Source: UBA4733 sp036734945
GTDB lineage: Bacteria; Chloroflexota; UBA4733
Assembly: GCA_036734945.1 (NCBI GenBank)
Contig: DAIMXP010000016.1
Span: forward strand, 16,686 to 80,685
Direction: 5' to 3'
Length of the DNA: 64,000 bases
How positions within the stretch are numbered: position 1 is the first letter of the stretch; every line of letters begins with the position of its first letter. The translations under genes and the position numbers were made by a program. Under the pieces are notes generated by a model. It was not told the origin of the DNA and did not search any database. It saw only the letters and a list, made by a program, of their open reading frames with translations. Below, piece by piece: positions 30,640-38,663 of the stretch.

Positions 30640-31827
30640 ATGACTGACCTAATACCTCGGCTCCTGATTCACAACGTCCGCGTCTATGGACCTGACCTTG
30701 TTGCCTCTCCCGGCTGGTTGCTGACTGAGGGCCGCAGCATAGCGGGATATGGTCATGGACGGCCGCCGCAATATCCGGCGAGCGTGCCGATGCGTGAGAT
30801 CGACGGCGGGGGACGGCACTTGCTGCCAGGCTTCATTGACCTGCATGTGCATGGAGCCGCCGGGCATGAGGTGATGGACGCAACGGTAACCGGCTTGCAG
30901 GCAATGGCACGGCTCTATGCCCGCCACGGCGTAACCGGCTTCCTGCCCACCACCTGGACGGCGCCGCCGGAGGCGACCCTGCGGGCCATCGACGCCATCG
31001 CCGCTGTCGTCGGGCCGGTTGCGGGCGGCGCCACCATCCTGGGCGCCCATTTAGAGGGACCGTACCTCAACGTGGCGAAGTGTGGCGCACAGGACCCTCG
31101 GGCGATTCGCCGCGCGGACCCGGCCGAGACGTCGGTCCTGCTGGGTCGCCATGTCATCCGCTTGCTGGCGCTGGCGCCCGAGTATGAGGAGAACCTGATC
31201 TTGCTGGACGAGTGCGTTCGGCGCGGCGTGACGGTCTCCATCGCCCATACCGGCGCCACATATGAACAAGTGCTGGTCGCCGCCGAACGGGGCGCTCGGC
31301 AGGCGACGCACACCTTCAATGCCATGACCGGCTTCGGCCACCGCGAGCCGGGCGTAGCCGGCGCGGTGCTGGCCCTTCCGCAGATTCGTTGCGAACTGAT
31401 CGCCGACACCATTCACGTCCACCCCGCTGCTATCCGGGTCCTGGTTGCCGCGAAAGGCACGTACGGCGTCATCCTCATCACTGATGCGATGCGCGCCACG
31501 GGTATGCCGGAAGGTGACTACGCCATCGACAGCCGGACCGTCACCGTTCGCAATGGCCAGGCTCGCCTCCCCGACGGCACGCTGGCCGGCAGCGTCCTCA
31601 CGATGGACGTTGCGCTACGCAATGTGGCCGTCGCCACGGGACTTTCACTGACGGACTTGGGGCCTATGACGAGCCTCAATGCCGCCAGGGCCATCGGTCT
31701 CAGCGCAACGAAGGGCAGCCTGGAAGTAGGCAAAGACGCGGATCTGGTCCTGCTGGACGACCAGTTCGAGGTGGCACTGACGGTGGCTGAAGGGGCGGTT
31801 GCCTATGATGGAGGCGCCGAGCGATAA
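30640..31827 (+). CDS. nagA: N-acetylglucosamine-6-phosphate deacetylase
   Basis: Converts GlcNAc-6-P to glucosamine-6-P in amino-sugar recycling. 395 residues of the amidohydrolase fold with its landmarks: PGFIDLHVHG, the metal-ligand Glu in GAHLEGPYLN, AHTGAT, THTFNAMTGF, the His in ADTIHVHPAA, and the catalytic Asp in LITDAMRATG. The C-terminus GLSATKGSLEVGKDADLVLL closes the small beta domain. Starts at an ATG after GAGAGGAGC-like sequence. nagB is not adjacent; it converges on the secreted protein gene with nine bases between. Confidence 0.95.
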   Translation: MTDLIPRLLIHNVRVYGPDLVASPGWLLTEGRSIAGYGHGRPPQYPASVPMREIDGGGRHLLPGFIDLHVHGAAGHEVMDATVTGLQAMARLYARHGVTGFLPTTWTAPPEATLRAIDAIAAVVGPVAGGATILGAHLEGPYLNVAKCGAQDPRAIRRADPAETSVLLGRHVIRLLALAPEYEENLILLDECVRRGVTVSIAHTGATYEQVLVAAERGARQATHTFNAMTGFGHREPGVAGAVLALPQIRCELIADTIHVHPAAIRVLVAAKGTYGVILITDAMRATGMPEGDYAIDSRTVTVRNGQARLPDGTLAGSVLTMDVALRNVAVATGLSLTDLGPMTSLNAARAIGLSATKGSLEVGKDADLVLLDDQFEVALTVAEGAVAYDGGAER

Positions 31828-31836
31828 CGTCGCCGC

Positions 31837-32820
31837 CTATTCCGGTGTGAAGGCGTTGGTCAGGTCGGTGCTGGGCAGCAAGGTCGCATTGTGGACCCAT
31901 TTCGGCGCAGTCGCGTCGTACTGGTTCAGAAACGGGCTGTTGGCGGCTTCCTGGGCGAGGTCGGCCGGCAGGTTCTGGCCCGTGAGGACATCCTTCAGAT
32001 AGTCCGCCAGCAGGATGCCTTGCGTGCAGGTGCAAGAAGCATCGTACAGCATGATGCCCCGCTGCCAGCGTAGATAAATAAACCCGTGGTTGTTGGGGTC
32101 TATGAAGGGGCCACTGGTCGGCACGCCCCACAGTTCCAGATCGATTCCCGGCAGGAGGCTCGGGTCGCCGCCGGTCGGGAAGGCGACCTGGGCGGACACC
32201 GCGGTCTGGAAGGTTGCTAGAAAGTTTGTAGGGGCATTAAGCACGCTATTGGGTGCGTGCTGCTGGACCCATGCCAGCACTGCCGGTTGGTTGGCCGGGT
32301 CGGGAACGGTAGAAATGAGACCGCTATCGATAGCCGGGAAGGTACTGCCGTTGAAGCCGGTGTAGTCGAGTAGGCCGGCGTCGAGCAGGTTGAGCAGGCG
32401 GGCATTGCCGCTCGCATCGAGTTGGACGATGCGGCGCTGAAAGAACTGCACAGTGAAGCCTTGCAGCGTGAAGGTGCGGCTCGTAGGATAGCCGAAGGGC
32501 CCAGAGGGCACCCCGACGCCGCCACGGCGGTTGAAGTAATTCCAGATCGTGTCGTTGTCAACGCGAAAGCCGGTCTGGGCAAAATAGCGGCTGTCGTGCG
32601 GCGACGTCGGCGTTGCCGTGGCGATGGCTGTCGCCGTCGGCGTGGAAACGGCTGTGATTGTGGCCGTCGGACTGGCAACAGGTGTCGCGGTCGCCGTTGC
32701 GTCCGGCGTCGCGGTGCCGGACGTTGCCTGGGCATTTGCTCCCGGCACACCGAGTGCCATGGCCAGCAGCGCGGCGGCAGCGAGATTGCCGAGCCGCATA
32801 AGGAAGCGGGTGGCGGGCAT
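31837..32820 (-). CDS. secreted protein with LGFP-like segments
   Basis: 327 residues. A Sec signal peptide (LGNLAAAALLAMALGVPGANA) is followed by a Thr/Ala-rich low-complexity linker (repeats of ATAT and TATP) and a mature part with GGVGVPSGPFGYPTSRTF then GFTVQFFQRRIVQL, the same Gly-Tyr-Pro, Phe-Gln pattern as the protein at 10193-11128. No catalytic motif is visible; cell-surface binding is the likely role. ATG at 32820 follows AAGGAGACC. Probably a distant paralogue of the earlier secreted protein. Confidence 0.8.
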   Translation of the reverse strand: MPATRFLMRLGNLAAAALLAMALGVPGANAQATSGTATPDATATATPVASPTATITAVSTPTATAIATATPTSPHDSRYFAQTGFRVDNDTIWNYFNRRGGVGVPSGPFGYPTSRTFTLQGFTVQFFQRRIVQLDASGNARLLNLLDAGLLDYTGFNGSTFPAIDSGLISTVPDPANQPAVLAWVQQHAPNSVLNAPTNFLATFQTAVSAQVAFPTGGDPSLLPGIDLELWGVPTSGPFIDPNNHGFIYLRWQRGIMLYDASCTCTQGILLADYLKDVLTGQNLPADLAQEAANSPFLNQYDATAPKWVHNATLLPSTDLTNAFTPE

Positions 32821-32929
32821 TCGGTCTCCTTATACCGGAAGCGCAACCGCCAAAGGCTGCGGCAACATGTCCTCTACTACCCTAACGCGCCGACTGGCTT
32901 GCCGTGACAGTCGATCGGTAGCAGTGCTG

Positions 32930-33931
32930 CTACAGCTCTGTGTCGGCCACGTCCAGCGATGCCTGAGCCAGTAACACTGAGCATTCAGCAAGGACGGTCT
33001 GAACCGACAGCGTCCAATCAAATGGCCCGGCATCGGGCAGTTGGCCTGCCCAGGCCGGATCACGCACAACCCGCACCTGGCGTCCGAGGGGCGCCCAACG
33101 ACCTGGATCGGTTGGGCCGAAGATAGCCAGCGTCGGCACACCAAGCGCAGCGGCGAGGTGGGTCACACCGGCATCGTTGCCGATAAAGGCGGTGCAGCGC
33201 TGCAATACTCCGGCCAGAGTGTCCAATTCAAGATTGCTGGCGGTGATCGCACCCGGACACTCCAGGCTGAAGTGCGCTTGCGACGTTGCCCATTCTGCTT
33301 CCGCCGGACCCAGGCAGAGGATGACACGGTGGCCACCAGCACTCAGGCGCCTGGACAGGGCGGCAAACCGGCTCGCCGGCCAGCACTTGCGCTGCCCGCC
33401 GCTCCCAGGATGCACGGCGATGACGGACACCGTTGCCTCGGGAAAATGCGAGTGCCACCAATCCTGCACCGCCCGGGTTCCCGTCGCTGGCGTTGGCAAG
33501 GGCCGGGCTAGACGACCTGGTCCAATACTCAGGGGGGCAAGCACCCGATGCAGGTGGTCAGCGACGTGTATCGGCTCGTCCGCCGCCGGCAGCGAGGCGT
33601 CAGCTATGACGTTTCGCGCTCCCCACGACTCCAGTTGGCGCGTTACCTCGTCCCGCTGTTGCAGCCAAAGCACGGCGAGGTCGACGTCTGCCCAATCCGG
33701 CCTGACGGCGCTGTCGCGCATCAGCAGCAGTCCGGCCTCATCTTCAATCGGTAGAATCCGATCGGCCAGCCGGGATGCGGAGGCAAACGGCAGGAGCGTG
33801 CGCGGTCCGATCAAGGTAATGCCTGCCTGCGGCCAGCGGGTACGCAGCGCTGCCAGCGCCGGCAACGTGAGCAGACCATCACCGAGCGCCCCGCCCCGGA
33901 TGACCAGAATCTGTCGCACAGTTGGTAGCAT
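32930..33931 (-). CDS. glycosyltransferase family 9 (heptosyltransferase-like)
   Basis: 333 residues of GT-B fold. Motifs: RGGALGDGLLTLPALAALR at the N-terminus, VSVIAVHPGSGGQRKCWP (nucleotide-sugar region), TAFIGNDAGVTHLAAALGVP and IFGPTDPGRWAPLG. In Gram-negatives this family transfers heptose to lipopolysaccharide; in other lineages it works on envelope glycans, and the donor is unknown here. I place the start at ATG 33931; the frame is open to 34213 but that extension overlaps holB. It diverges from holB with a 36-base gap. Confidence 0.9.
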   Translation of the reverse strand: MLPTVRQILVIRGGALGDGLLTLPALAALRTRWPQAGITLIGPRTLLPFASASRLADRILPIEDEAGLLLMRDSAVRPDWADVDLAVLWLQQRDEVTRQLESWGARNVIADASLPAADEPIHVADHLHRVLAPLSIGPGRLARPLPTPATGTRAVQDWWHSHFPEATVSVIAVHPGSGGQRKCWPASRFAALSRRLSAGGHRVILCLGPAEAEWATSQAHFSLECPGAITASNLELDTLAGVLQRCTAFIGNDAGVTHLAAALGVPTLAIFGPTDPGRWAPLGRQVRVVRDPAWAGQLPDAGPFDWTLSVQTVLAECSVLLAQASLDVADTEL

Positions 33932-33967
33932 GCCATGCGGCGCACCACGACGACAAGAGGGGGAAAA

Positions 33968-35020
33968 GTGTCCTGGCGAACGATGGGGCAGGAGCCGGCG
34001 CGCGCTTTTCTGGCGCGCAGCCTGGAGCTCGGTCGTGTCAGCCATGCGTATCTGCTGACTGGACCGGCCAACTGCGGCAAAACCACACTGGCACTGGATT
34101 TTGCGCGCGCGCTGATCTGCACCGGCGAATCCCCCCCCTGCGATGCATGCCCAGAGTGCCGGATGCTGTTGGGAGCCGGCCATCCCGATGTCGAGCAGAT
34201 CGAGGGCGAGCACGATGAGGCGCCGGAGTTCAGTGCCCTTTGGAAGTCCGGCTCGGCAGAACGACCCCGTCGGGCCGTGCGCATCGAGCTGGTCCGGGAC
34301 CTGATCCGAGTGATGGCGACGCGCCCGAGCCAGTCCGCCTATCGGGTGGCCACGCTGGATGGCAGCATGGTTCAGGACGCGGCGGCCTCGGCGTTGCTCA
34401 AGCTCTTCGAGGAACCGGCGCCGCGTGCCGTGCTGTTGCTGCGTGCGCCGGCCCTGGAGGCGTTACCGCCGCCGATCGCCTCACGCTGCCAGGTGGTGCG
34501 CCTGACTCCCGTACCACCCCGTGATATTGCCGCCTGGTTGCAAACAACTATTGGCAGCAACGCCGAGGATGCCGCAACCTACGCGGCGCTCGCGGTGGGA
34601 CGGCCCGGTTTGGCGCAGCGCCTGGCAACCGCCGCCGGTGGCCGAGCGCCGCTCGACAGCCAGATCGCCCTCTGGCTGGAACTCGCCACGGCCGACACCG
34701 TAACCCGGCTGGATCAGGCGGGCGTGTGGAGCAGGAACTTTCCAGCCGCGCGCGCAGCGCTTGACCTGGCAGCGTTGATCTGGCATCAACTGCTACAGAT
34801 GGCGGCGAACCAAACACATGCCGGTGGAAGACCGGCAGCCGGCGTGCCTACCGTGGCGCCTCTTCAGACTCCGGCGGCAGAGCGCCTGCGCGACACGGGC
34901 GTCCAGGTCCTGGCAGGTCAACTCGCGCTGATCGCTCGCGCTTCGCGCCTGCTGGATGCCAATGTCCAGCCCCGCCTGGCGCTGGAGTGGTTGATGCTGG
35001 AGTTGGTAGCGGGCCCCTAG
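33968..35020 (+). CDS. holB: DNA polymerase III delta' subunit-like clamp-loader protein
   Basis: Clamp-loader subunit of the replication machinery. Starts MSWRTMGQEPARAFLARSLE and then HAYLLTGPANCGKTTLALDF (Walker A-type), a zinc module C-x6-C-x2-C-x2-C around PPCDACPEC, LKLFEEPAPRAVLLL and the arginine-finger SRC motif (IASRCQVVRL). About 350 residues, normal for the family. The open frame begins at ATG 33935, but GTG 33968 directly after an AGAGGGGGAAAA site matches family starts better. The Walker B region is not obvious, as usual for delta'. Confidence 0.88.
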   Translation: MSWRTMGQEPARAFLARSLELGRVSHAYLLTGPANCGKTTLALDFARALICTGESPPCDACPECRMLLGAGHPDVEQIEGEHDEAPEFSALWKSGSAERPRRAVRIELVRDLIRVMATRPSQSAYRVATLDGSMVQDAAASALLKLFEEPAPRAVLLLRAPALEALPPPIASRCQVVRLTPVPPRDIAAWLQTTIGSNAEDAATYAALAVGRPGLAQRLATAAGGRAPLDSQIALWLELATADTVTRLDQAGVWSRNFPAARAALDLAALIWHQLLQMAANQTHAGGRPAAGVPTVAPLQTPAAERLRDTGVQVLAGQLALIARASRLLDANVQPRLALEWLMLELVAGP

Positions 35021-35050
35021 CGGTGACGGCGCTCAAACCAACGCCGCGTG

Positions 35051-35245
35051 TTAGTCGTGCCGGCAACTCGGTACGGCCCGCAGCAACTCTTCCAGGTTGC
35101 TCCTGTTAACGACCGCCTCGGCCGAGCGTGGGACGAGAGCGTGAAGCGCGACGCCGCAGCGAGGGCACAACAGTCCGCTCACGAAAATGTGTTTACCGCT
35201 ATAGGCGATGCGTGGCCAGGGCTGCCCCAGTTTACGGAACAGCAC
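35051..35245 (-). CDS. possible small zinc-ribbon protein
   Basis: 64 residues from GTG 35245: VLFRKLGQPWPRIAYSGKHI, then LLCPRCGVALHALVPRS and a C-terminal CRHD. The CPRCG knuckle and the extra cysteine suggest a metal-binding site. The upstream part of the long minus frame does not look coding, so only this short stretch is proposed. It might be a shadow ORF. Confidence 0.35.
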   Translation of the reverse strand: MLFRKLGQPWPRIAYSGKHIFVSGLLCPRCGVALHALVPRSAEAVVNRSNLEELLRAVPSCRHD

Positions 35246-35574
35246 AGTGTCGGCCGCGGAGCCTTGTCGTGCGTTGATCTCTTCCGTCTCCCCTCTCCGT
35301 GTCCAAGCCAGCGTACCGCTCCGCCGTTGCCCTGCCCATCCCCTGCTTGTCCCCCCCCATAACGGCGGATCGAACCTCACCCGCGCGCTTTGCTTGCGGG
35401 CGCCCTCTGGGCGCCTCTCCTGGGCGGAGAGGGCCTCGCTGCCGGGGGGGATGGTTTCCGGAAACGTTGGCGTACGCATCTCCTTGTTGTGGTCCGACGG
35501 TGGCGACGTGTTACTGTCTTCGGGACGGCGAACGCTATTGCGCTGAACACTGTTGCGGAGGGTTTGTCTGGCGC
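35246..35574. other. noncoding stretch with short hairpins
   Basis: About 330 bases ahead of lhgO. A 7-bp stem (CCTCTCC and GGAGAGG) near 35417-35436 is visible; no supported gene. The ribosome site for lhgO (GGAGGG, 35557-35562) lies at the right end. Confidence 0.45.
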
Positions 35575-36813
35575 ATGCCAACCTACGACGTAACCATCAT
35601 TGGAGCAGGTATTATCGGCCTGGCGACGGCGCGAGCATTGCTCCAACGGCAGCCGCGCCTGCGGTTGGTGGTGCTGGACAAAGAACCGGCCATCGCAGCC
35701 CACCAGACCGGACATAACAGCGGCGTCATTCATTCGGGTGTCTACTACGCGCCTGGCACGCTAAAGGCGCGGCTGTGCGTGCAGGGATCGCGAGACCTGT
35801 ACGCCTATTGCGACAGCCGTGGCATCACGGCGGAACGCTGCGGCAAGGTGATTGTGGCTGCCGACGAGCGCGAGTTACCGCGCCTGGACGAGCTGTATCG
35901 CCGGGGAGTTGCCAACGGCGTGCCGGGGCTGGAGCTGATTGGGCCGAAGCGTCTCCGCGAGATCGAGCCCTATTGCGCCGGTGTGCGCGCCCTCTGGGTG
36001 CCGTCCACGGGCATCGTGGACTATGGTCGAGTTGCCGCAGCATACGCTGACGATCTCCGTGCAAGCGGCGGCGAGGTGCGTGTCGGTAGTGGTGTGCGCG
36101 CTATCCGGAACGTGCCGGAATCGGTGGTGCTGCAGACTGAAAGCGGCGACGTGAAAACGCGCTTCCTGATCGCTTGCGCCGGATTGCAGGCCGACCGAGT
36201 CGCCCAGTTGAGTGGCGCGCCGGTGGAGCCGCGCATCGTGCCGTTTCGCGGCGATTACTGGCTGCTACGGCCCGAGCGTCGTTACCTGGCGCGCAACCTG
36301 ATTTACCCCGTGCCCGACCCGGCCTTTCCGTTTCTGGGTGTTCACTTCACGCGCCGCAGCGAGGATGGCGCTGTCTGGCTCGGCCCCAATGCAGTCCTGG
36401 CCTTTGCTCGCGAGGGGTACCGCCGTTTGCACACCAACCCTGCCGACCTCGTCGAGGTAGTGGGTTACCCCGGCTTTCGCCGGATGGCCAGCAAGTTCTG
36501 GCGCACGGGCCTGATGGAGTTGCACCGTGACTTCAGCAAGCGCGCCTTTTTGCAATCGTTGCAGCGCTATATCCCAGCGCTGTCCATCGCCGACCTAATT
36601 CCCGGACCTTCCGGCGTGCGCGCGCAGGCGCTGGACCGCTCCGGCCGGCTGGTAGACGATTTCGTCGTCAACGTCCAGGACGGCCGCATCATCCACGTCC
36701 GCAATGCCCCCTCGCCGGGCGCGACCTCCTCGCTCGCCATCGGTCGCCTTATTGCCGAGCGGGCGGCGGAGGCGTTTGGCTGGGGCGGTAGGCGGGCGGG
36801 GCCCGGCGACTGA
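35575..36813 (+). CDS. lhgO: L-2-hydroxyglutarate oxidase/dehydrogenase
   Basis: FAD enzyme that oxidises L-2-hydroxyglutarate to 2-oxoglutarate, a metabolite-repair step passing electrons to the membrane chain. 412 residues: FAD Rossmann motif TIIGAGIIGLATARALLQ at the N-terminus, HQTGHNSGVIHSGVYY near residue 45, and FAD-dependent oxidoreductase (DAO) landmarks including GLQADRVAQLSG and VPFRGDYWLL. Start ATG 35575. The last residues (RAGPGD) and the TGA are encoded by the left arm of a palindromic repeat, suggesting the natural C-terminus was replaced or extended by it. Confidence 0.9.
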   Translation: MPTYDVTIIGAGIIGLATARALLQRQPRLRLVVLDKEPAIAAHQTGHNSGVIHSGVYYAPGTLKARLCVQGSRDLYAYCDSRGITAERCGKVIVAADERELPRLDELYRRGVANGVPGLELIGPKRLREIEPYCAGVRALWVPSTGIVDYGRVAAAYADDLRASGGEVRVGSGVRAIRNVPESVVLQTESGDVKTRFLIACAGLQADRVAQLSGAPVEPRIVPFRGDYWLLRPERRYLARNLIYPVPDPAFPFLGVHFTRRSEDGAVWLGPNAVLAFAREGYRRLHTNPADLVEVVGYPGFRRMASKFWRTGLMELHRDFSKRAFLQSLQRYIPALSIADLIPGPSGVRAQALDRSGRLVDDFVVNVQDGRIIHVRNAPSPGATSSLAIGRLIAERAAEAFGWGGRRAGPGD

Positions 36814-36921
36814 AGTCGCGGGCTACCAGAAGCGAAGCCGCCCTTCGGCGGCTCGATTAGTCCGCGCAGGCGGACTTTGCGGCGTGTAGCCCGCGACTTC
36901 AGTCGCCAGTCCCCGCCCGCC
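36791..36921. repeat. palindromic repeat family A, between convergent genes
   Basis: Thirty-six-base arms (36791-36826 and 36886-36921) match in reverse complement apart from two bases and contain the family core GGCGACTGAAGTCGCGGG. Internal hairpins resemble those of the copy at 16070. It overlaps the end of lhgO and touches the recJ stop codon, so it could act as a bidirectional terminator or RNA stabiliser. Confidence 0.9.
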
Positions 36922-38663
36922 TACCGGGCAGCACGCATCGCCACCACACGCAGCTCCACGCGTTCGGCCCCGTCGAATAGATCGAGTTGGGGTGCGAACA
37001 ACACATCGACGTGGCTCCCTACGACGGGAATCGCCGTGGGTTCAGCGTTGAACTGTACGGCCTTCTGAACGATATGCTCCTGCCTAAACCGCAGTTGCAC
37101 GTGTTGGCGCTCATTCCCTACCCGGTTCACCGCAGCGATTTCCAGTCCTTCGGCTTGCAGGAGCGGCGGACGGTTCCCTTCGCCGAAGGGGCCGAGCCGC
37201 TCAATGGCATGGAGGAGATCGGGCGTGAGCGTCTTCAGCAGCACCCTGGCGTCGGCGGTCAGATGAGCGCGCATCTGATCGGCGCTGATCTGTTCGTCGG
37301 CCAGTGCCAGCAGGCGGTCCCGCAGTGGCGCCAGGGACGCCTCCTCCAGGGAGAGGCCGGCAGCACGGGAATGGCCGCCGACTTTAAGCAACAGATCATG
37401 GCAGGCGTTCAGCGCCGCAGCGATATCGAAGCCCTCGATCGAGCGCGCTGAGCCGACGTAGCCCTGAGCAGTGGTCGTCAGTGCGATGGCAGGTCGATGG
37501 TAACGCTCCGCCAGCTTTCCGGCGACCAGCCCCACGATGCCCAGGTGCCAGTCGGTACCGGTAGCCATCAGCAGCTTCGGCGTGCCGTTCACATTGCCGA
37601 GTTGGGCGAGTGCCGCAGCCAGAGCATCCTCGGTCAAGCTTTGACGTTGGCGGTTCAACCGATCTAATTCACTGGCCAGGACTGCTGCTCGGCCTGGATC
37701 GACCGTCATGAGTAGCTCATAGGCCGGCTTGGGGTCGCCAAGCCGCCCGGCCGCGTTGAGGCGCGGCGCCAGCCGGAAGCCGACATCCTCGGCGCTCAAG
37801 CGCGCCAGGGAAATTCGGGCAGTCGATGCCAGTGCCGTCACGCCGGGCCGACGGCTATGTCGCAGCACGTCCAGCCCCCGGCTCACGAGCACACGGTTCT
37901 GGCCGGTGAGCGGGCTGACATCGGCGATCGTGCCGAGCGCGACCAGATCCAGCAATTGGTTGAGCGCAGGTAGGTCCCCAACGCCCGCCTGCGCCATTGC
38001 TTCGCACAGACGATAGGCGAGACCGACAGCCGCCAGGCAGCGATCAGCGACATCGGCCCCAGGCAGCTTCGGGTCGACCAGCAGTTCAACGTCCGGGATG
38101 ACGGGACCGGGCGCGTGGTGATCCAGCACAATCAGTTCAACGCCGAGCTGTCGGGCCCGCTGGGCCTCAGCTACGGCCGTGATCCCGCAATCGACAACGA
38201 CGACGAGCCGGCAGCCGCGCGCTGCCAGGTCCTCCAGCGCTCGAACGCTCAACCCGTACCCGTCGATCAGGCGGTTCGGCAGTACCGTCTCGACCCGTAG
38301 CCCAAGGCCGGTGAGCCAGGTCGTGAGGAGCGCCGCCGAGGTCACGCCGTCGACGTCGTAGTCACCGTGGATGCCGACGATCTCGCCCCGCGCAACAGCC
38401 AGCTTCAGGCGAGCGGCGGCCTCGGCCAGGCGCGAAATTTCGCAAGGGGGGAGGGTAGCGGTCGGCGCCGGGTAGAGAAAGTCCTGCAAGGCTGCCGCGT
38501 CCGGCCAGGCGGCACTCGTGCTGTCTCCGTCGTCCGGCGATCCACCCAGCGCGCGCAAGCGCCAGGCCGCCAGGTGGACGACCAGCGGCGGCAGGTTGGG
38601 GAAGTCGTCGATCAGGCGCCGCGGCGCCCGTTCACGGGGCAGGTCCCAGACCGGATCATGCAC
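36921..38663 (-). CDS. recJ: single-strand-specific exonuclease RecJ
   Basis: 5'-3' ssDNA exonuclease in recombination and repair. About 580 residues: DHH domain with GDYDVDGVTSAALL, VVVVDCGITA and VLDHHAPG; DHHA1 with LKVGGHSRAAGLSL; then an OB-like region. Ends RVVAMRAAR before TAG at the edge of the repeat. The GTG at 38663-38661 (MHDPVWDLPRERAP) overlaps the recN stop by eight bases and matches RecJ N-termini; an upstream open stretch is not conserved in style. Transcribed with recN, joining two recombination-repair functions. Confidence 0.95.
   Translation of the reverse strand: MHDPVWDLPRERAPRRLIDDFPNLPPLVVHLAAWRLRALGGSPDDGDSTSAAWPDAAALQDFLYPAPTATLPPCEISRLAEAAARLKLAVARGEIVGIHGDYDVDGVTSAALLTTWLTGLGLRVETVLPNRLIDGYGLSVRALEDLAARGCRLVVVVDCGITAVAEAQRARQLGVELIVLDHHAPGPVIPDVELLVDPKLPGADVADRCLAAVGLAYRLCEAMAQAGVGDLPALNQLLDLVALGTIADVSPLTGQNRVLVSRGLDVLRHSRRPGVTALASTARISLARLSAEDVGFRLAPRLNAAGRLGDPKPAYELLMTVDPGRAAVLASELDRLNRQRQSLTEDALAAALAQLGNVNGTPKLLMATGTDWHLGIVGLVAGKLAERYHRPAIALTTTAQGYVGSARSIEGFDIAAALNACHDLLLKVGGHSRAAGLSLEEASLAPLRDRLLALADEQISADQMRAHLTADARVLLKTLTPDLLHAIERLGPFGEGNRPPLLQAEGLEIAAVNRVGNERQHVQLRFRQEHIVQKAVQFNAEPTAIPVVGSHVDVLFAPQLDLFDGAERVELRVVAMRAAR

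Noticed and set aside
35246..35581. Extension of the small zinc-ribbon frame to a 176-codon protein
   Set aside because: The upstream part is low complexity, Arg/Gly/Pro-rich and lies over a noncoding GC-rich stretch.
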